Positions 1 to 6,005 of a stretch of DNA of 6,005 nt are shown one piece after another. Source of the stretch: Alphaproteobacteria bacterium (lineage in GTDB: Bacteria; Pseudomonadota; Alphaproteobacteria; UBA8366); the NCBI GenBank assembly GCA_030743445.1, contig JASLSL010000079.1, positions 1 to 6,005 on the forward strand, read 5' to 3'. The notes under the pieces were generated by a model. That model was not told the origin of the DNA and did not search any database. It saw only the letters and a list, made by a program, of their open reading frames with translations. The stretch's first letter is position 1; each line of letters starts with the position of its first letter. The position numbers and the translations under genes were made by a program.

Positions 1-1
1 C

Positions 2-964
2 GACGACCTCGCCGACGCGCGGCGGGCGACGCTCAACATGATGGAAGACGCGGAGATGATGCGTCAGCGCGCGGAGGCGCTGCGCGAGGAAGCCGAGTCC
101 GCGACCCAGGCAAAGTCGTCGTTCCTGGCTGCGATGAGCCACGAAATCCGGACCCCGATGAACGGCGTCGTCGGCATGGTCGACCTGCTGCGGCAGACCA
201 AGCTCGACGATGATCAGCATCAGATGATGCGGACCGTGCGCGATTCCGCGTTTTCGCTGTTGCAGATCATCAACGATATCCTCGACTTCTCGAAGATCGA
301 GGCCGGCAAGCTCGACTTGGAACTCATCCCGATATCGATCCGCGATGCGGTCGACGGCGTCGCCCAGACCCTGGCGCCCAATGCGGCCAAGAAGGAATTG
401 CTGGTCTACGCCTTCATCGACCCGGAAATTCCGGAATGGGTTCTAGGCGACCAGGTGCGGCTGCGCCAAATCATGTTCAACCTCGGCGGCAACGCGATCA
501 AGTTCACCGAGAACACGGACGAGAAGCGCGGCAAGGTGGTGATCCGGGCGGACCTGGATAGCGCCGCGGCGAACGGCAAGGCGAGGATCCGCTTCTCGAT
601 CGCCGACAACGGCATCGGCATCCCGAAAGAATCGCTGGCCGACCTGTTCCAGCCCTTCACCCAGGCCGAGAGCTCGACCACGCGGCGTTTCGGCGGCACC
701 GGTCTCGGCCTTTCGATCTGTACCCGTTTGACCGAACTGATGGGCGGCACGATCGACGTCGACAGCACCTACGGCGAAGGCTCGACGTTCTCCGCCACGC
801 TGCCTTTCGAGGTCACGACCGCGGAGGCCAGCGCCATCGAGAAGAGCGACCTCGACGACCTCAAAATCATGGCCGTTACCGCGTCTCCGGAGCTGCAGGA
901 ATTCCTGCCGACCTACCTGACCCATTGGAAGGCGGAGGCGGAGATCGAAAGCGATATCGACTAG
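2..964 (+). CDS. Hybrid sensor histidine kinase, kinase-core half (5' partial, ends at in-frame TAG)
   Basis: This is the autokinase part of an unorthodox hybrid histidine kinase. It would phosphorylate itself on His from ATP and start a phosphorelay. The frame is open to the left edge, so ATG 38 is internal and the sensor region is missing. Numbering from ATG 38: a charged helical linker (about 1-28) leads into HisKA with the H-box [10 protein letters not shown], phospho-acceptor His35. HATPase_c follows, with N-box [10 protein letters not shown] (148-157), G1 box DNGIGIP (190-196), F-box LFQPFTQ and G2 box GGTGLGLSI (219-227). All catalytic boxes look intact. From about residue 275 (LKIMAVTAS) a receiver-like fold begins but is cut by TAG at 962-964. 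The same frame continues directly into the next entry, so this is very probably the front half of one ancestral gene. Kinase identity is certain from the motifs; whether this shortened protein is made is inference. Confidence 0.93.
   Translation, partial: DDLADARRATLNMMEDAEMMRQRAEALREEAESATQAKSSFLAAMSHEIRTPMNGVVGMVDLLRQTKLDDDQHQMMRTVRDSAFSLLQIINDILDFSKIEAGKLDLELIPISIRDAVDGVAQTLAPNAAKKELLVYAFIDPEIPEWVLGDQVRLRQIMFNLGGNAIKFTENTDEKRGKVVIRADLDSAAANGKARIRFSIADNGIGIPKESLADLFQPFTQAESSTTRRFGGTGLGLSICTRLTELMGGTIDVDSTYGEGSTFSATLPFEVTTAEASAIEKSDLDDLKIMAVTASPELQEFLPTYLTHWKAEAEIESDID
962..964 (+). other. In-frame TAG stop interrupting the hybrid kinase
   Basis: A single TAG codon follows GAC (Asp) in the kinase frame. 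Translation on both sides is continuous receiver-like sequence: AEIESDID before it and VAARAHAAAGDGKPFDIIV after it. No frameshift is needed to join the halves. The stop falls around the second strand and second helix of the degenerate receiver. One base change from GAG, CAG, AAG, TGG, TTG, TCG or a Tyr codon would create it; Glu or Gln would suit the position. Confidence 0.9.
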
Positions 965-2164
965 GTCGCAGCGCGCGCACACGCCGCGGCCGGCGACGGC
1001 AAGCCGTTCGATATCATCGTGTTCGGTAACGACTGGTCGGAAGAGCAAGTGGTCGCTTCGCAAGACGCCGTCCGCGGCGCACCGGATCTGCCGGCGACGA
1101 AATTCGTGATCCTGGCGTCGGGTTGGCAGCGCAACGCCACGATCGACGCGAGCGACACCGTGGCCATGGACGCCAATCCGATGCGGCGCTCGGCGTTCCT
1201 CAACGGCGTCGCCATCGCGGCCGGCCGCGCGAGCCCCGAGGTCCATACCGAAGAGGAGGTCGAGAAGATCGGCGTCGGCAAGGCGCCGACGGTCGAGGAA
1301 GCGCTCGCCAGGGGCCAGCTCATCCTGGTCGCCGAGGACAACATGACCAACCAGGACGTCATCAAGCGCCAGCTCAACACCCTTGGCTACCAGTGCGAGA
1401 TGACAGATGACGGCGCGCAGGGCCTGGAGGCTTGGAAATCGGGGCGCTACAGCATTCTGCTGACCGACTGCCATATGCCCGAGATGGACGGCTTCGAGTT
1501 GACGGCGGCGATCCGCGAGGCCGAGGCCGATGGCGTCGACCACACGCCGATCGTCGCGATCACCGCGAACGCGCTCGAAGGCGAAGCCGAGAAATGCCTC
1601 GCCGCCGGCATGGACGACTATCTCTCCAAGCCGATCGAGATGCCGCTGCTGAAACAGGCGCTGGCGAAGTGGATGCCGGCGACCGCGGAGGCGGCACTGG
1701 ACTTGGGTGGCGTGGACGTAGCGCCGCCGCCACCGATACCGGTCGAGCCGGTAGTAGAGCAAGTCGCGGCGGAGGTTGCGGGGGAACCCGCGCCGGCGCC
1801 CGAGGAAACCGACGCGGCGGCCGCGAGCGCCGACGGCGGAGTGGTCGATCCGGCGGCGCTGCAATCCATGTTCGGCGACGATCCCGATACCATTCGCGAG
1901 ATCATGCAGGGGTTCATAGAGCCCTCGCAGAAGATCGTCGCGGACATCGAGGCCGCGTTCGCCAGCCGCTCGGCGGCCGATATCGGCGCCGCGGCGCACA
2001 AGCTCAAATCCGCCGCCCGCTCGATCGGCGCCAACGCGCTGGCCGATCTCTGCCAATCGCTCGAAGCCGCGGGCAAATCGGACGACTGGGACGGCATCGA
2101 GGAATCCGCGCCGCAGGTCCCGGATGCCATGATCCAGGTCGCCGACTATATAAACGCGTTGTAA
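965..2164 (+). CDS. Hybrid histidine kinase, C-terminal half: rest of pseudo-receiver, REC and Hpt domains (separated by TAG)
   Basis: This is the same-frame continuation of the kinase after the TAG. It holds the rest of a degenerate receiver (to about 1228), then a full receiver (about 1319-1678), a Pro/Ala/Glu-rich linker (about 1721-1807) and an Hpt domain (about 1838-2164). Numbering from GTG 1019, the intact receiver has the acidic pair E106/D107, phospho-acceptor D150 in TDCHMPEMDGFE, T182 and K204 in SKP. The Hpt histidine is H327 in AAHKLKSAARSIGA. In the family, phosphate passes from the kinase His to the receiver Asp to the Hpt His and then to a separate response regulator. The first in-frame start codon after the stop is GTG 1019, but it sits inside a core strand (FDIIVFG) and has no Shine-Dalgarno sequence. 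ATG 1166 is no better. This half was therefore probably translated as part of the longer protein. It may now be a pseudogene fragment, a split gene or a readthrough product. Confidence 0.85.
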   Translation, partial: VAARAHAAAGDGKPFDIIVFGNDWSEEQVVASQDAVRGAPDLPATKFVILASGWQRNATIDASDTVAMDANPMRRSAFLNGVAIAAGRASPEVHTEEEVEKIGVGKAPTVEEALARGQLILVAEDNMTNQDVIKRQLNTLGYQCEMTDDGAQGLEAWKSGRYSILLTDCHMPEMDGFELTAAIREAEADGVDHTPIVAITANALEGEAEKCLAAGMDDYLSKPIEMPLLKQALAKWMPATAEAALDLGGVDVAPPPPIPVEPVVEQVAAEVAGEPAPAPEETDAAAASADGGVVDPAALQSMFGDDPDTIREIMQGFIEPSQKIVADIEAAFASRSAADIGAAAHKLKSAARSIGANALADLCQSLEAAGKSDDWDGIEESAPQVPDAMIQVADYINAL

Positions 2165-2172
2165 AGGTAGGA
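2165..2172 (+). promoter_or_regulatory. Ribosome binding site for the single-domain receiver gene
   Basis: AGGTAGGA lies directly after the kinase TAA, with its last GGA five bases before ATG 2178. It supports ATG 2178 over the out-of-frame ATG at 2173. The 13-base gap after the kinase stop supports co-transcription. Confidence 0.65.
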
Positions 2173-2177
2173 ATGCC

Positions 2178-2609
2178 ATGCCCGACACCGACTTCTCATC
2201 CCTCAACGTCCTTGTCGTCGACGACGAAGTGTTCATGCGGCAATTGATCGTCCGCGTTCTCACGGAGATCGGCGTGAAGCAGATTTACGACGCGGAGAAC
2301 GGCAACGAAGGCGTGACGACGCTGAAGAATTTCGGCCGCACCATCGACCTCGTGCTGTGCGATCTCGAGATGCCGGAAATGGACGGCTTCGAATTCGTCC
2401 GCCAGGTCCGCGGTGCGGCCAATGTGCCGAATCCGGACGTCCCGGTCCTGATCATCAGCGGCCATACCGACGAGGATCACATCCGCAAGGCGGTCGAGCT
2501 CGGCATCCACGGCTTCGTCGCCAAACCGGTCTCGCGCAAGCTGCTCGAGGACCGGATAACGGCGGCGTTGACAGGGTCGACGATCGATCCGTCGCTGCTC
2601 GGCGGATAG
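2178..2609 (+). CDS. Single-domain response regulator (CheY-like receiver)
   Basis: This is a 143-residue protein that is almost entirely one receiver domain, the usual size for a stand-alone CheY or Spo0F-like protein. The acidic pocket is D15/D16 in VLVVDDE. The phospho-acceptor is D62 in LCDLEMPEMDG, the conserved hydroxyl residue is S94 in IISGH, and the conserved lysine is K116 in AKP. A short tail (about 132-143) ends in Gly-Gly and contains no DNA-binding or enzymatic domain. It starts 13 bases after the hybrid kinase and ends 28 bases before the receiver-cyclase gene, so it is likely in one operon with them. By family knowledge it could accept phosphate from the upstream Hpt domain and act by protein contact or as a phosphate shuttle or sink; the partner is inference. 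It ends in TAG, with an in-frame TAA two codons later. Sure of the family, not of the role. Confidence 0.95.
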   Translation: MPDTDFSSLNVLVVDDEVFMRQLIVRVLTEIGVKQIYDAENGNEGVTTLKNFGRTIDLVLCDLEMPEMDGFEFVRQVRGAANVPNPDVPVLIISGHTDEDHIRKAVELGIHGFVAKPVSRKLLEDRITAALTGSTIDPSLLGG

Positions 2610-2624
2610 TCCACTTAACGGCAC

Positions 2625-2630
2625 AGGGAA
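2625..2630 (+). promoter_or_regulatory. Ribosome binding site deciding the GTG start of the receiver-cyclase gene
   Basis: AGGGAA lies seven bases before GTG 2638, a good Shine-Dalgarno spacing. It favours the GTG start, which also leaves a short normal N-terminus before the first receiver strand. Confidence 0.6.
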
Positions 2631-2637
2631 CCCGATC

Positions 2638-3690
2638 GTGTCCGAAAAAGAAAACAGCTATTCCCTCCTCGTCGTCGAGGACAACGATTTCAACCGCGAC
2701 CTGATCGTCCGGCATTTGGGCAAGGAAGGGTACGACCAGCTCGAGGCCGCGGAAAACGGCCAAGTGGCGCTCGAAATGCTGCGCAAGAAGCCGTTCGACC
2801 TAGTGTTGCTCGACATCGAGATGCCGGTGCTCGACGGCATCGGCGTGCTGGAGGCGCTCAAGTCCGATATGCGCCTGCGCGACGTTCCGGTGCTGATGAT
2901 CTCGGGCGTCGAGGAGCAGGACAGCGTCGTCAAATGCATCGAGCTCGGCGCCGAAGATTACCTGCCGAAGCCGTTCGATCCGGTGCTGCTGCGCGCCCGC
3001 CTCGGCGCCTGCCTCGAGAAGAAGCGCCTCAGCGACGAACGCAACTCGTTCATGCAGCAGATCAAGACCGAGAAGCAGCGCTCCGACGACCTGCTCAACG
3101 TGATCCTGCCATCGGCCGCCGCCAACGAGCTCCGGACCAACGGCACCGTGCAGCCGCGCCGCTTCGACAACGTCGCCGTGCTGTTCTGCGACATCGTCGG
3201 CTTCACCAGCTATTGCGACGGGAATTCGCCGGAGGTCGTGGTCGGGTACCTGCAATCGCTGTTCAAGGCGTTCGAAGCGATCACCGACGAGCACGGCATG
3301 GAGAAGATCAAGACCATCGGCGACGAATTTATGGCGTCCGCCGGCCTGCTACGGCAGTGTCCGGACCCGTTGCTGTCGGCGGTCAGGTGCGGGCTCGCCA
3401 TGGGCCAGGCCTCGAAGGAGTTGGAGCCCCATTGGGACGTCCGGGTCGGGGTGAATATCGGATCGATCGTCGCGGGCGTGGTCGGCGATCAGAAGTACCA
3501 GTTCGACGTCTGGGGCGACACGGTCAACGTCGCGGCCCGCATGGCCGGCGTCGGCAGCGCCAGCACGGTCTGCATGATTCACGACGCCTGGCTCAGGGTC
3601 GAGAACGATTGCGACGGCCGCTCGCTCGGCCGCGTCGAGGTCAAGGGCAAGGGCGAGGTCGAGGTCATCGAGTGCTACGGCCTGCGGTGA
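2638..3690 (+). CDS. Response regulator with class III adenylate cyclase output domain
   Basis: This 350-residue cytoplasmic protein has no signal peptide or membrane segment. Residues about 8-125 form a receiver with acidic pair E14/D15, phospho-acceptor D59 in LLDIEMP, S89 and K111 in PKP. A charged helical linker (about 126-165) includes LLNVILP, typical of the segment preceding class III cyclase domains. The cyclase domain (about 175-350) has metal-binding D185 in FCDIVGFT and D229 in KTIGDE, substrate-selecting K225 and D290 (FDVWGD), transition-state N297 and R301 in NVAARM, and K338 in VKGKGE. Lys plus Asp at the selecting positions is the adenylate cyclase pattern; guanylate cyclases usually have Glu and Cys there. 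The predicted reaction is ATP to cAMP plus pyrophosphate, as a homodimer, controlled by receiver phosphorylation. The gene follows a kinase and a lone receiver in the same direction, so the kinase is its likely input. The GTG start is set by the preceding ribosome binding site. Confidence 0.95.
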   Translation: MSEKENSYSLLVVEDNDFNRDLIVRHLGKEGYDQLEAAENGQVALEMLRKKPFDLVLLDIEMPVLDGIGVLEALKSDMRLRDVPVLMISGVEEQDSVVKCIELGAEDYLPKPFDPVLLRARLGACLEKKRLSDERNSFMQQIKTEKQRSDDLLNVILPSAAANELRTNGTVQPRRFDNVAVLFCDIVGFTSYCDGNSPEVVVGYLQSLFKAFEAITDEHGMEKIKTIGDEFMASAGLLRQCPDPLLSAVRCGLAMGQASKELEPHWDVRVGVNIGSIVAGVVGDQKYQFDVWGDTVNVAARMAGVGSASTVCMIHDAWLRVENDCDGRSLGRVEVKGKGEVEVIECYGLR

Positions 3691-3708
3691 GCCGGCCGGC
3701 GGCCGCCC
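3691..3708. repeat. Short GC-rich inverted repeat between convergent gene ends
   Basis: The gap between the cyclase stop and the glycosyltransferase stop is nearly all G and C. It can fold as CGGCC, loop GGC, GGCCG (3693-3705). No T-run follows on either strand, so it is at best a weak shared terminator. Confidence 0.35.
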
Positions 3709-4866
3709 TCAAACCTCCGTTATGCTCACCGCCTCCAGCAACCGGTCGGCGGCGGTGCGCCAGGTAAGACCGGCGACATGGGCTGGGCCGGCCTCGCCGG
3801 CGGCGGCGCACCAGGCGGGATCGCCGATCGCGCGCGTCATCTGTTGCAGCAGGCTCGCCTCGTCGGGATGGAGACGGCGCTGGGCCGGGTCGAACTGGGC
3901 CGCGACCTCGAGCGCGAAGGCGTCGGCCGTGTACTCGTCGGTCGGGCCGCCGGCAGTGCAGATCACCGGCAGTCCGCAGGCCGCGGCCTCAAGGACCGGC
4001 GACGCGAACGACTCCCAGCGATAGGGCGCCACCAACGCGTCGGCGCACTGATAGAGCCGCGCCATGTCGACGAAGGCATAATTGCCGCCGATATAGGTCA
4101 GGCGTTCGGCGACCGCCGGCTGGATGTCGGCTGGTAACTGGATTTTCATCATCTCCAGCAGGCCCTCCGAGCGGTAGACCGAGTCGATCCCCTTGACCAC
4201 CAACCGTATCCGCTCGTGGCCTTGAGCCAGCAGATTGGCGAACGCGCGTAGCACCAGGTCCGTCCCCTTGTTCTCGGTCAGCGCGCCAACATGGAGGAAC
4301 ACGAACTCGTCGGTCCAGCCGAAACGCTCGCGCAATCCGTCGCGCTCGTCCCCGGTCGCCGGGCGCATGAACCCCGGATCGAAGCCGCGCGGCACGATAT
4401 GAACGCGATCCTCCGGCGCCCCGGCGGCAAGCAGGCCCTGGCGCGACCACTCGGACGGCGTCAGCAGGCCCACCGAATTGCCGGCCAGGGCCTCGGCGAG
4501 CGGCGCGCCGCCTTTGACGCCGATCGCGGACGACGATCCGGCGGCGGGGCCGGCCATGACGAAGGTCGGCGTGTCGCCGGCGGGCAAGAGGTCGAGGGGG
4601 TATTCGATCCGGACCACCGCGTTCGCCGCGGCACTTGGTGGTGCCACCGGAATCTCGCGCAGCGACTGCTCCATCGCCTGCGGCATCAGCCCCGCGACCT
4701 GGGCCCACGGCCCCTGGAACGCCCGGTCGCGGATCGACAAGCGCAGCGCCACCCGGCGCAGCAGCTCCAGGCAGTGGAACTGGTGGGCGATCGCGGCCGA
4801 ATGCGGGATGAACCGCCAGCCCTCGCAGATCAGATGCGGCCGGCCGTCGGCGCGCGCTTCGGTCAT
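3709..4866 (-). CDS. GT4-like glycosyltransferase (group 1, GT-B fold)
   Basis: With the start at ATG 4866 the protein has 385 residues, the usual size for a GT-B glycosyltransferase of the GT4 type. These enzymes transfer a sugar from an activated nucleotide donor to a glycan, lipid or protein acceptor. Visible marks (numbering from ATG 4866) are LLTPSEWSRQGL about 134-145, GALTENKGTDLVLRAF near 194-209 at the start of the C-terminal nucleotide-binding half, and the retaining-type E-x7-E motif ESFASPVLE (E285 and E293) followed by CGLPV and GGPTDEY. No membrane segment is obvious. The frame extends upstream to a GTG at 4911, adding 15 residues rich in Arg, Asp and His. I prefer ATG 4866 because the recognisable N-terminal strand (LICEGWRFIPHS) follows shortly after it, although neither start has a clear ribosome binding site. 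It is convergent with the cyclase gene and divergent from the solute-binding protein gene, so it appears to be transcribed alone. Donor and acceptor cannot be told. Confidence 0.88.
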   Translation of the reverse strand: MTEARADGRPHLICEGWRFIPHSAAIAHQFHCLELLRRVALRLSIRDRAFQGPWAQVAGLMPQAMEQSLREIPVAPPSAAANAVVRIEYPLDLLPAGDTPTFVMAGPAAGSSSAIGVKGGAPLAEALAGNSVGLLTPSEWSRQGLLAAGAPEDRVHIVPRGFDPGFMRPATGDERDGLRERFGWTDEFVFLHVGALTENKGTDLVLRAFANLLAQGHERIRLVVKGIDSVYRSEGLLEMMKIQLPADIQPAVAERLTYIGGNYAFVDMARLYQCADALVAPYRWESFASPVLEAAACGLPVICTAGGPTDEYTADAFALEVAAQFDPAQRRLHPDEASLLQQMTRAIGDPAWCAAAGEAGPAHVAGLTWRTAADRLLEAVSITEV

Positions 4867-4980
4867 CGGGGGGAATTGGGAACGGTGATCATCGCGCCGG
4901 CAAAATCGCACACCTGTCCCGACGAAGGAAGAGTGCTAACATCCGGCCCGCATGGACTCGGTTCGCACGAGATATTCGGG
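4867..4980. promoter_or_regulatory. Divergent intergenic region between glycosyltransferase and solute-binding protein genes
   Basis: These 114 bases must hold the promoters of both outward-reading genes unless longer starts are used. I see no convincing -35/-10 pair on either strand. There is a small TGATCA palindrome at 4886-4891, too short to call an operator. Two in-frame GTG codons blur the edges: 4911 on the - strand for the glycosyltransferase and 4933 on the + strand for the solute-binding protein. The latter is preceded by AAGGAAGA, but close. Confidence 0.4.
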
Positions 4981-6005
4981 ATGAAACGCACCCTCGCCGC
5001 CCTCGCCCTGGCGCTGAGCCTGACGGCCTCGCCGGCGGATACGAAGCCCGGGGCGAAAAACGAGCTGGTGATCGGGATCAGCCAGTTCCCCTCCAACTTC
5101 AACCCGCTGATCGACAACATGCTGGCCAAGGCCTACCTGTTAGGCTTGGCGCGCCGCCTGATCACCGTCTACGACCGCGATTGGAAGCTCGTCTGCATGC
5201 TGTGCAAGGAACTGCCGAGCCTCGAGAACGGCACGGCGGTGTACGAGAAGACCGCCGACGGCAAGCCCGGCATCGCCGTCACCTACACGCTGGACGACCG
5301 TGCGGTCTGGGCCGACGGCACGCCGATCACGACCCGGGACGTGGTCTTCACCTGGGAAGTCGGTCGCAACAAGCTGACCGGGGTCGGCGACTTCGAAATG
5401 TTCCAGCGGATCACCAAGATCGACGTCAAGGACGACCATACCTTCACGCTGCACGTCAACAAGCGGACCTGCGACTTCGCGGCGATCAATGGGCTGGAAC
5501 TGCTACCGGCCCATATCGAGCGCGCCAATTTCGGCGACCCGGCGGAGTACCGCAACCGCAGCGCCTACGAGACCGACACCACCAATCCGGGCCTGTGGTT
5601 CGGGCCTTATGTGGTGACGGAAGTGGTCTCGGGCTCGCACGTCGCCTTCGAGCGCAACCCGCGCTGGTGGGGAGCGAAGCCCCAGTTCGACCGCATCGTC
5701 GTGCGCGCGATCGAGAACACCGCGGCAATCACCGCCAACCTGCTCGCCGGCGGCATCGACTACATCGCGGGCGAATTGGGCCTCACTATCGATCAGGCGC
5801 TGGCTTTCGAGAAGCGCCACCGGGACAAGTTCACCTTTCTCTACAAGCCGGGCCTGATCTACGAGCACATCGACCTCAACCTCGCCAACCCGATCTTGCG
5901 CGACCGGCGGGTCCGGCGCGCGCTGCTGCACGCGATCGACCGCGAGGCGATCAGCAAACAGCTGTTCGCCGGCCACCAGCCGGTGGCGCACGGCCAGACC
6001 AATCC
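4981..6005 (+). CDS. ABC transporter substrate-binding protein, family 5 (peptide/nickel type), 3' partial
   Basis: This is an exported solute receptor that would deliver a ligand, by family most often an oligopeptide, to an inner-membrane ABC importer. The first 341 codons are present and no stop occurs before the right edge; the family is usually 500-600 residues. MKR followed by a short Ala/Leu-rich segment and SPA-D (about residue 19) looks like a Sec signal peptide. There is no lipobox cysteine, so a soluble periplasmic protein is expected. Family 5 marks are WADGTPITTRDVVFTWE (110-126), FGPYVVTEV (207-215), NPRWWG (226-231), AIENTAAITANLLAGGID (243-260) and RVRRALLHAIDREAI (310-324). 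Two nearby cysteines, C72 and C75, are unusual for the family. ATG 4981 is chosen because it gives a compact signal peptide, although the ribosome binding site is weak. GTG 4933 in the same frame would add 16 residues before the signal. The ligand is unknown, and permease genes would be expected downstream. Confidence 0.92.
   Translation, partial: MKRTLAALALALSLTASPADTKPGAKNELVIGISQFPSNFNPLIDNMLAKAYLLGLARRLITVYDRDWKLVCMLCKELPSLENGTAVYEKTADGKPGIAVTYTLDDRAVWADGTPITTRDVVFTWEVGRNKLTGVGDFEMFQRITKIDVKDDHTFTLHVNKRTCDFAAINGLELLPAHIERANFGDPAEYRNRSAYETDTTNPGLWFGPYVVTEVVSGSHVAFERNPRWWGAKPQFDRIVVRAIENTAAITANLLAGGIDYIAGELGLTIDQALAFEKRHRDKFTFLYKPGLIYEHIDLNLANPILRDRRVRRALLHAIDREAISKQLFAGHQPVAHGQTN

Noticed and set aside
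1254..1259. AGGAGG as a possible ribosome binding site for a restart after the TAG
   Set aside because: It is made by consecutive Glu codons, and no in-frame ATG, GTG or TTG lies at a suitable distance downstream.
1432..2247. Open frame of 271 codons on the + strand in another phase
   Set aside because: It overlaps the REC-Hpt coding frame, is extremely rich in Arg and Gly, and has no domain; it is a shadow frame.
443..2263. Long open frame of 606 codons on the - strand opposite the kinase
   Set aside because: It runs antisense to strongly supported kinase, REC and Hpt coding sequence. Its product is an Arg/Asp/Leu-rich string with no recognisable domain. Long antisense frames are common in GC-rich genes.
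1466..2390. Near-identical MPEMDGFE motif in two receivers as a sign of recent duplication
   Set aside because: This is the standard conserved receiver motif around the phospho-acceptor Asp; the rest of the two domains differs.
2934..3767. Open frame of 277 codons on the + strand over the cyclase gene
   Set aside because: Its product is Arg-rich low-complexity sequence in the wrong phase of a gene with clear catalytic motifs.
3989..4708. Open frame of 239 codons on the - strand in another phase of the glycosyltransferase
   Set aside because: It is Arg/Gly-rich with no domain and lies fully inside the glycosyltransferase gene.
4886..4891. TGATCA palindrome in the divergent intergenic region as an operator
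   Set aside because: Six bases is too short to tell from chance, and no longer flanking symmetry is seen.
5503..5991. Open frame of 162 codons on the - strand opposite the solute-binding protein
   Set aside because: The + strand frame carries family 5 motifs throughout; the antisense product has none.

Overview
The window is GC-rich DNA whose codon third positions are mostly G or C. Gene content and protein style (an unorthodox hybrid histidine kinase, a receiver-cyclase protein, a family 5 solute-binding protein) suggest an alphaproteobacterium, perhaps Rhodospirillales-like. That placement comes from protein style only; there is no rRNA or other marker here.

Left part (2-3690, + strand): a signalling cluster with short gaps. 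It opens inside a hybrid sensor histidine kinase whose N-terminal sensor lies off the left edge. The visible order is coiled-coil linker, HisKA, HATPase_c, a degenerate receiver, an intact receiver, a proline-rich linker and an Hpt domain. The reading frame is interrupted by one in-frame TAG at 962-964, inside the degenerate receiver, and then continues in the same frame to TAA at 2162-2164. After 13 bases comes a single-domain receiver protein (2178-2609). After 28 more bases comes a receiver fused to a class III nucleotide cyclase (2638-3690), which carries the residues expected of an adenylate cyclase. The simplest reading is a His-Asp-His-Asp phosphorelay whose output is cAMP.

Middle part (3709-4866, - strand): a GT4-like glycosyltransferase, convergent with the cyclase gene, with an 18-base gap that is a GC-rich inverted repeat. 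Nothing in the sequence ties it to the signalling genes.

Right part (4981 to the edge, + strand): the first 341 codons of an exported family 5 solute-binding protein (peptide/nickel type ABC transporter). It diverges from the glycosyltransferase across about 114 bases. Its permease and ATPase partners, if present, would lie beyond the right edge.

The main oddity is the in-frame stop in the hybrid kinase. It leaves every catalytic domain intact but on two separate open frames. It may be a sequencing error, a recent nonsense mutation, a working gene split, or stop-codon readthrough; the sequence alone cannot decide. I saw no RNA gene, insertion sequence, CRISPR array or attachment site.
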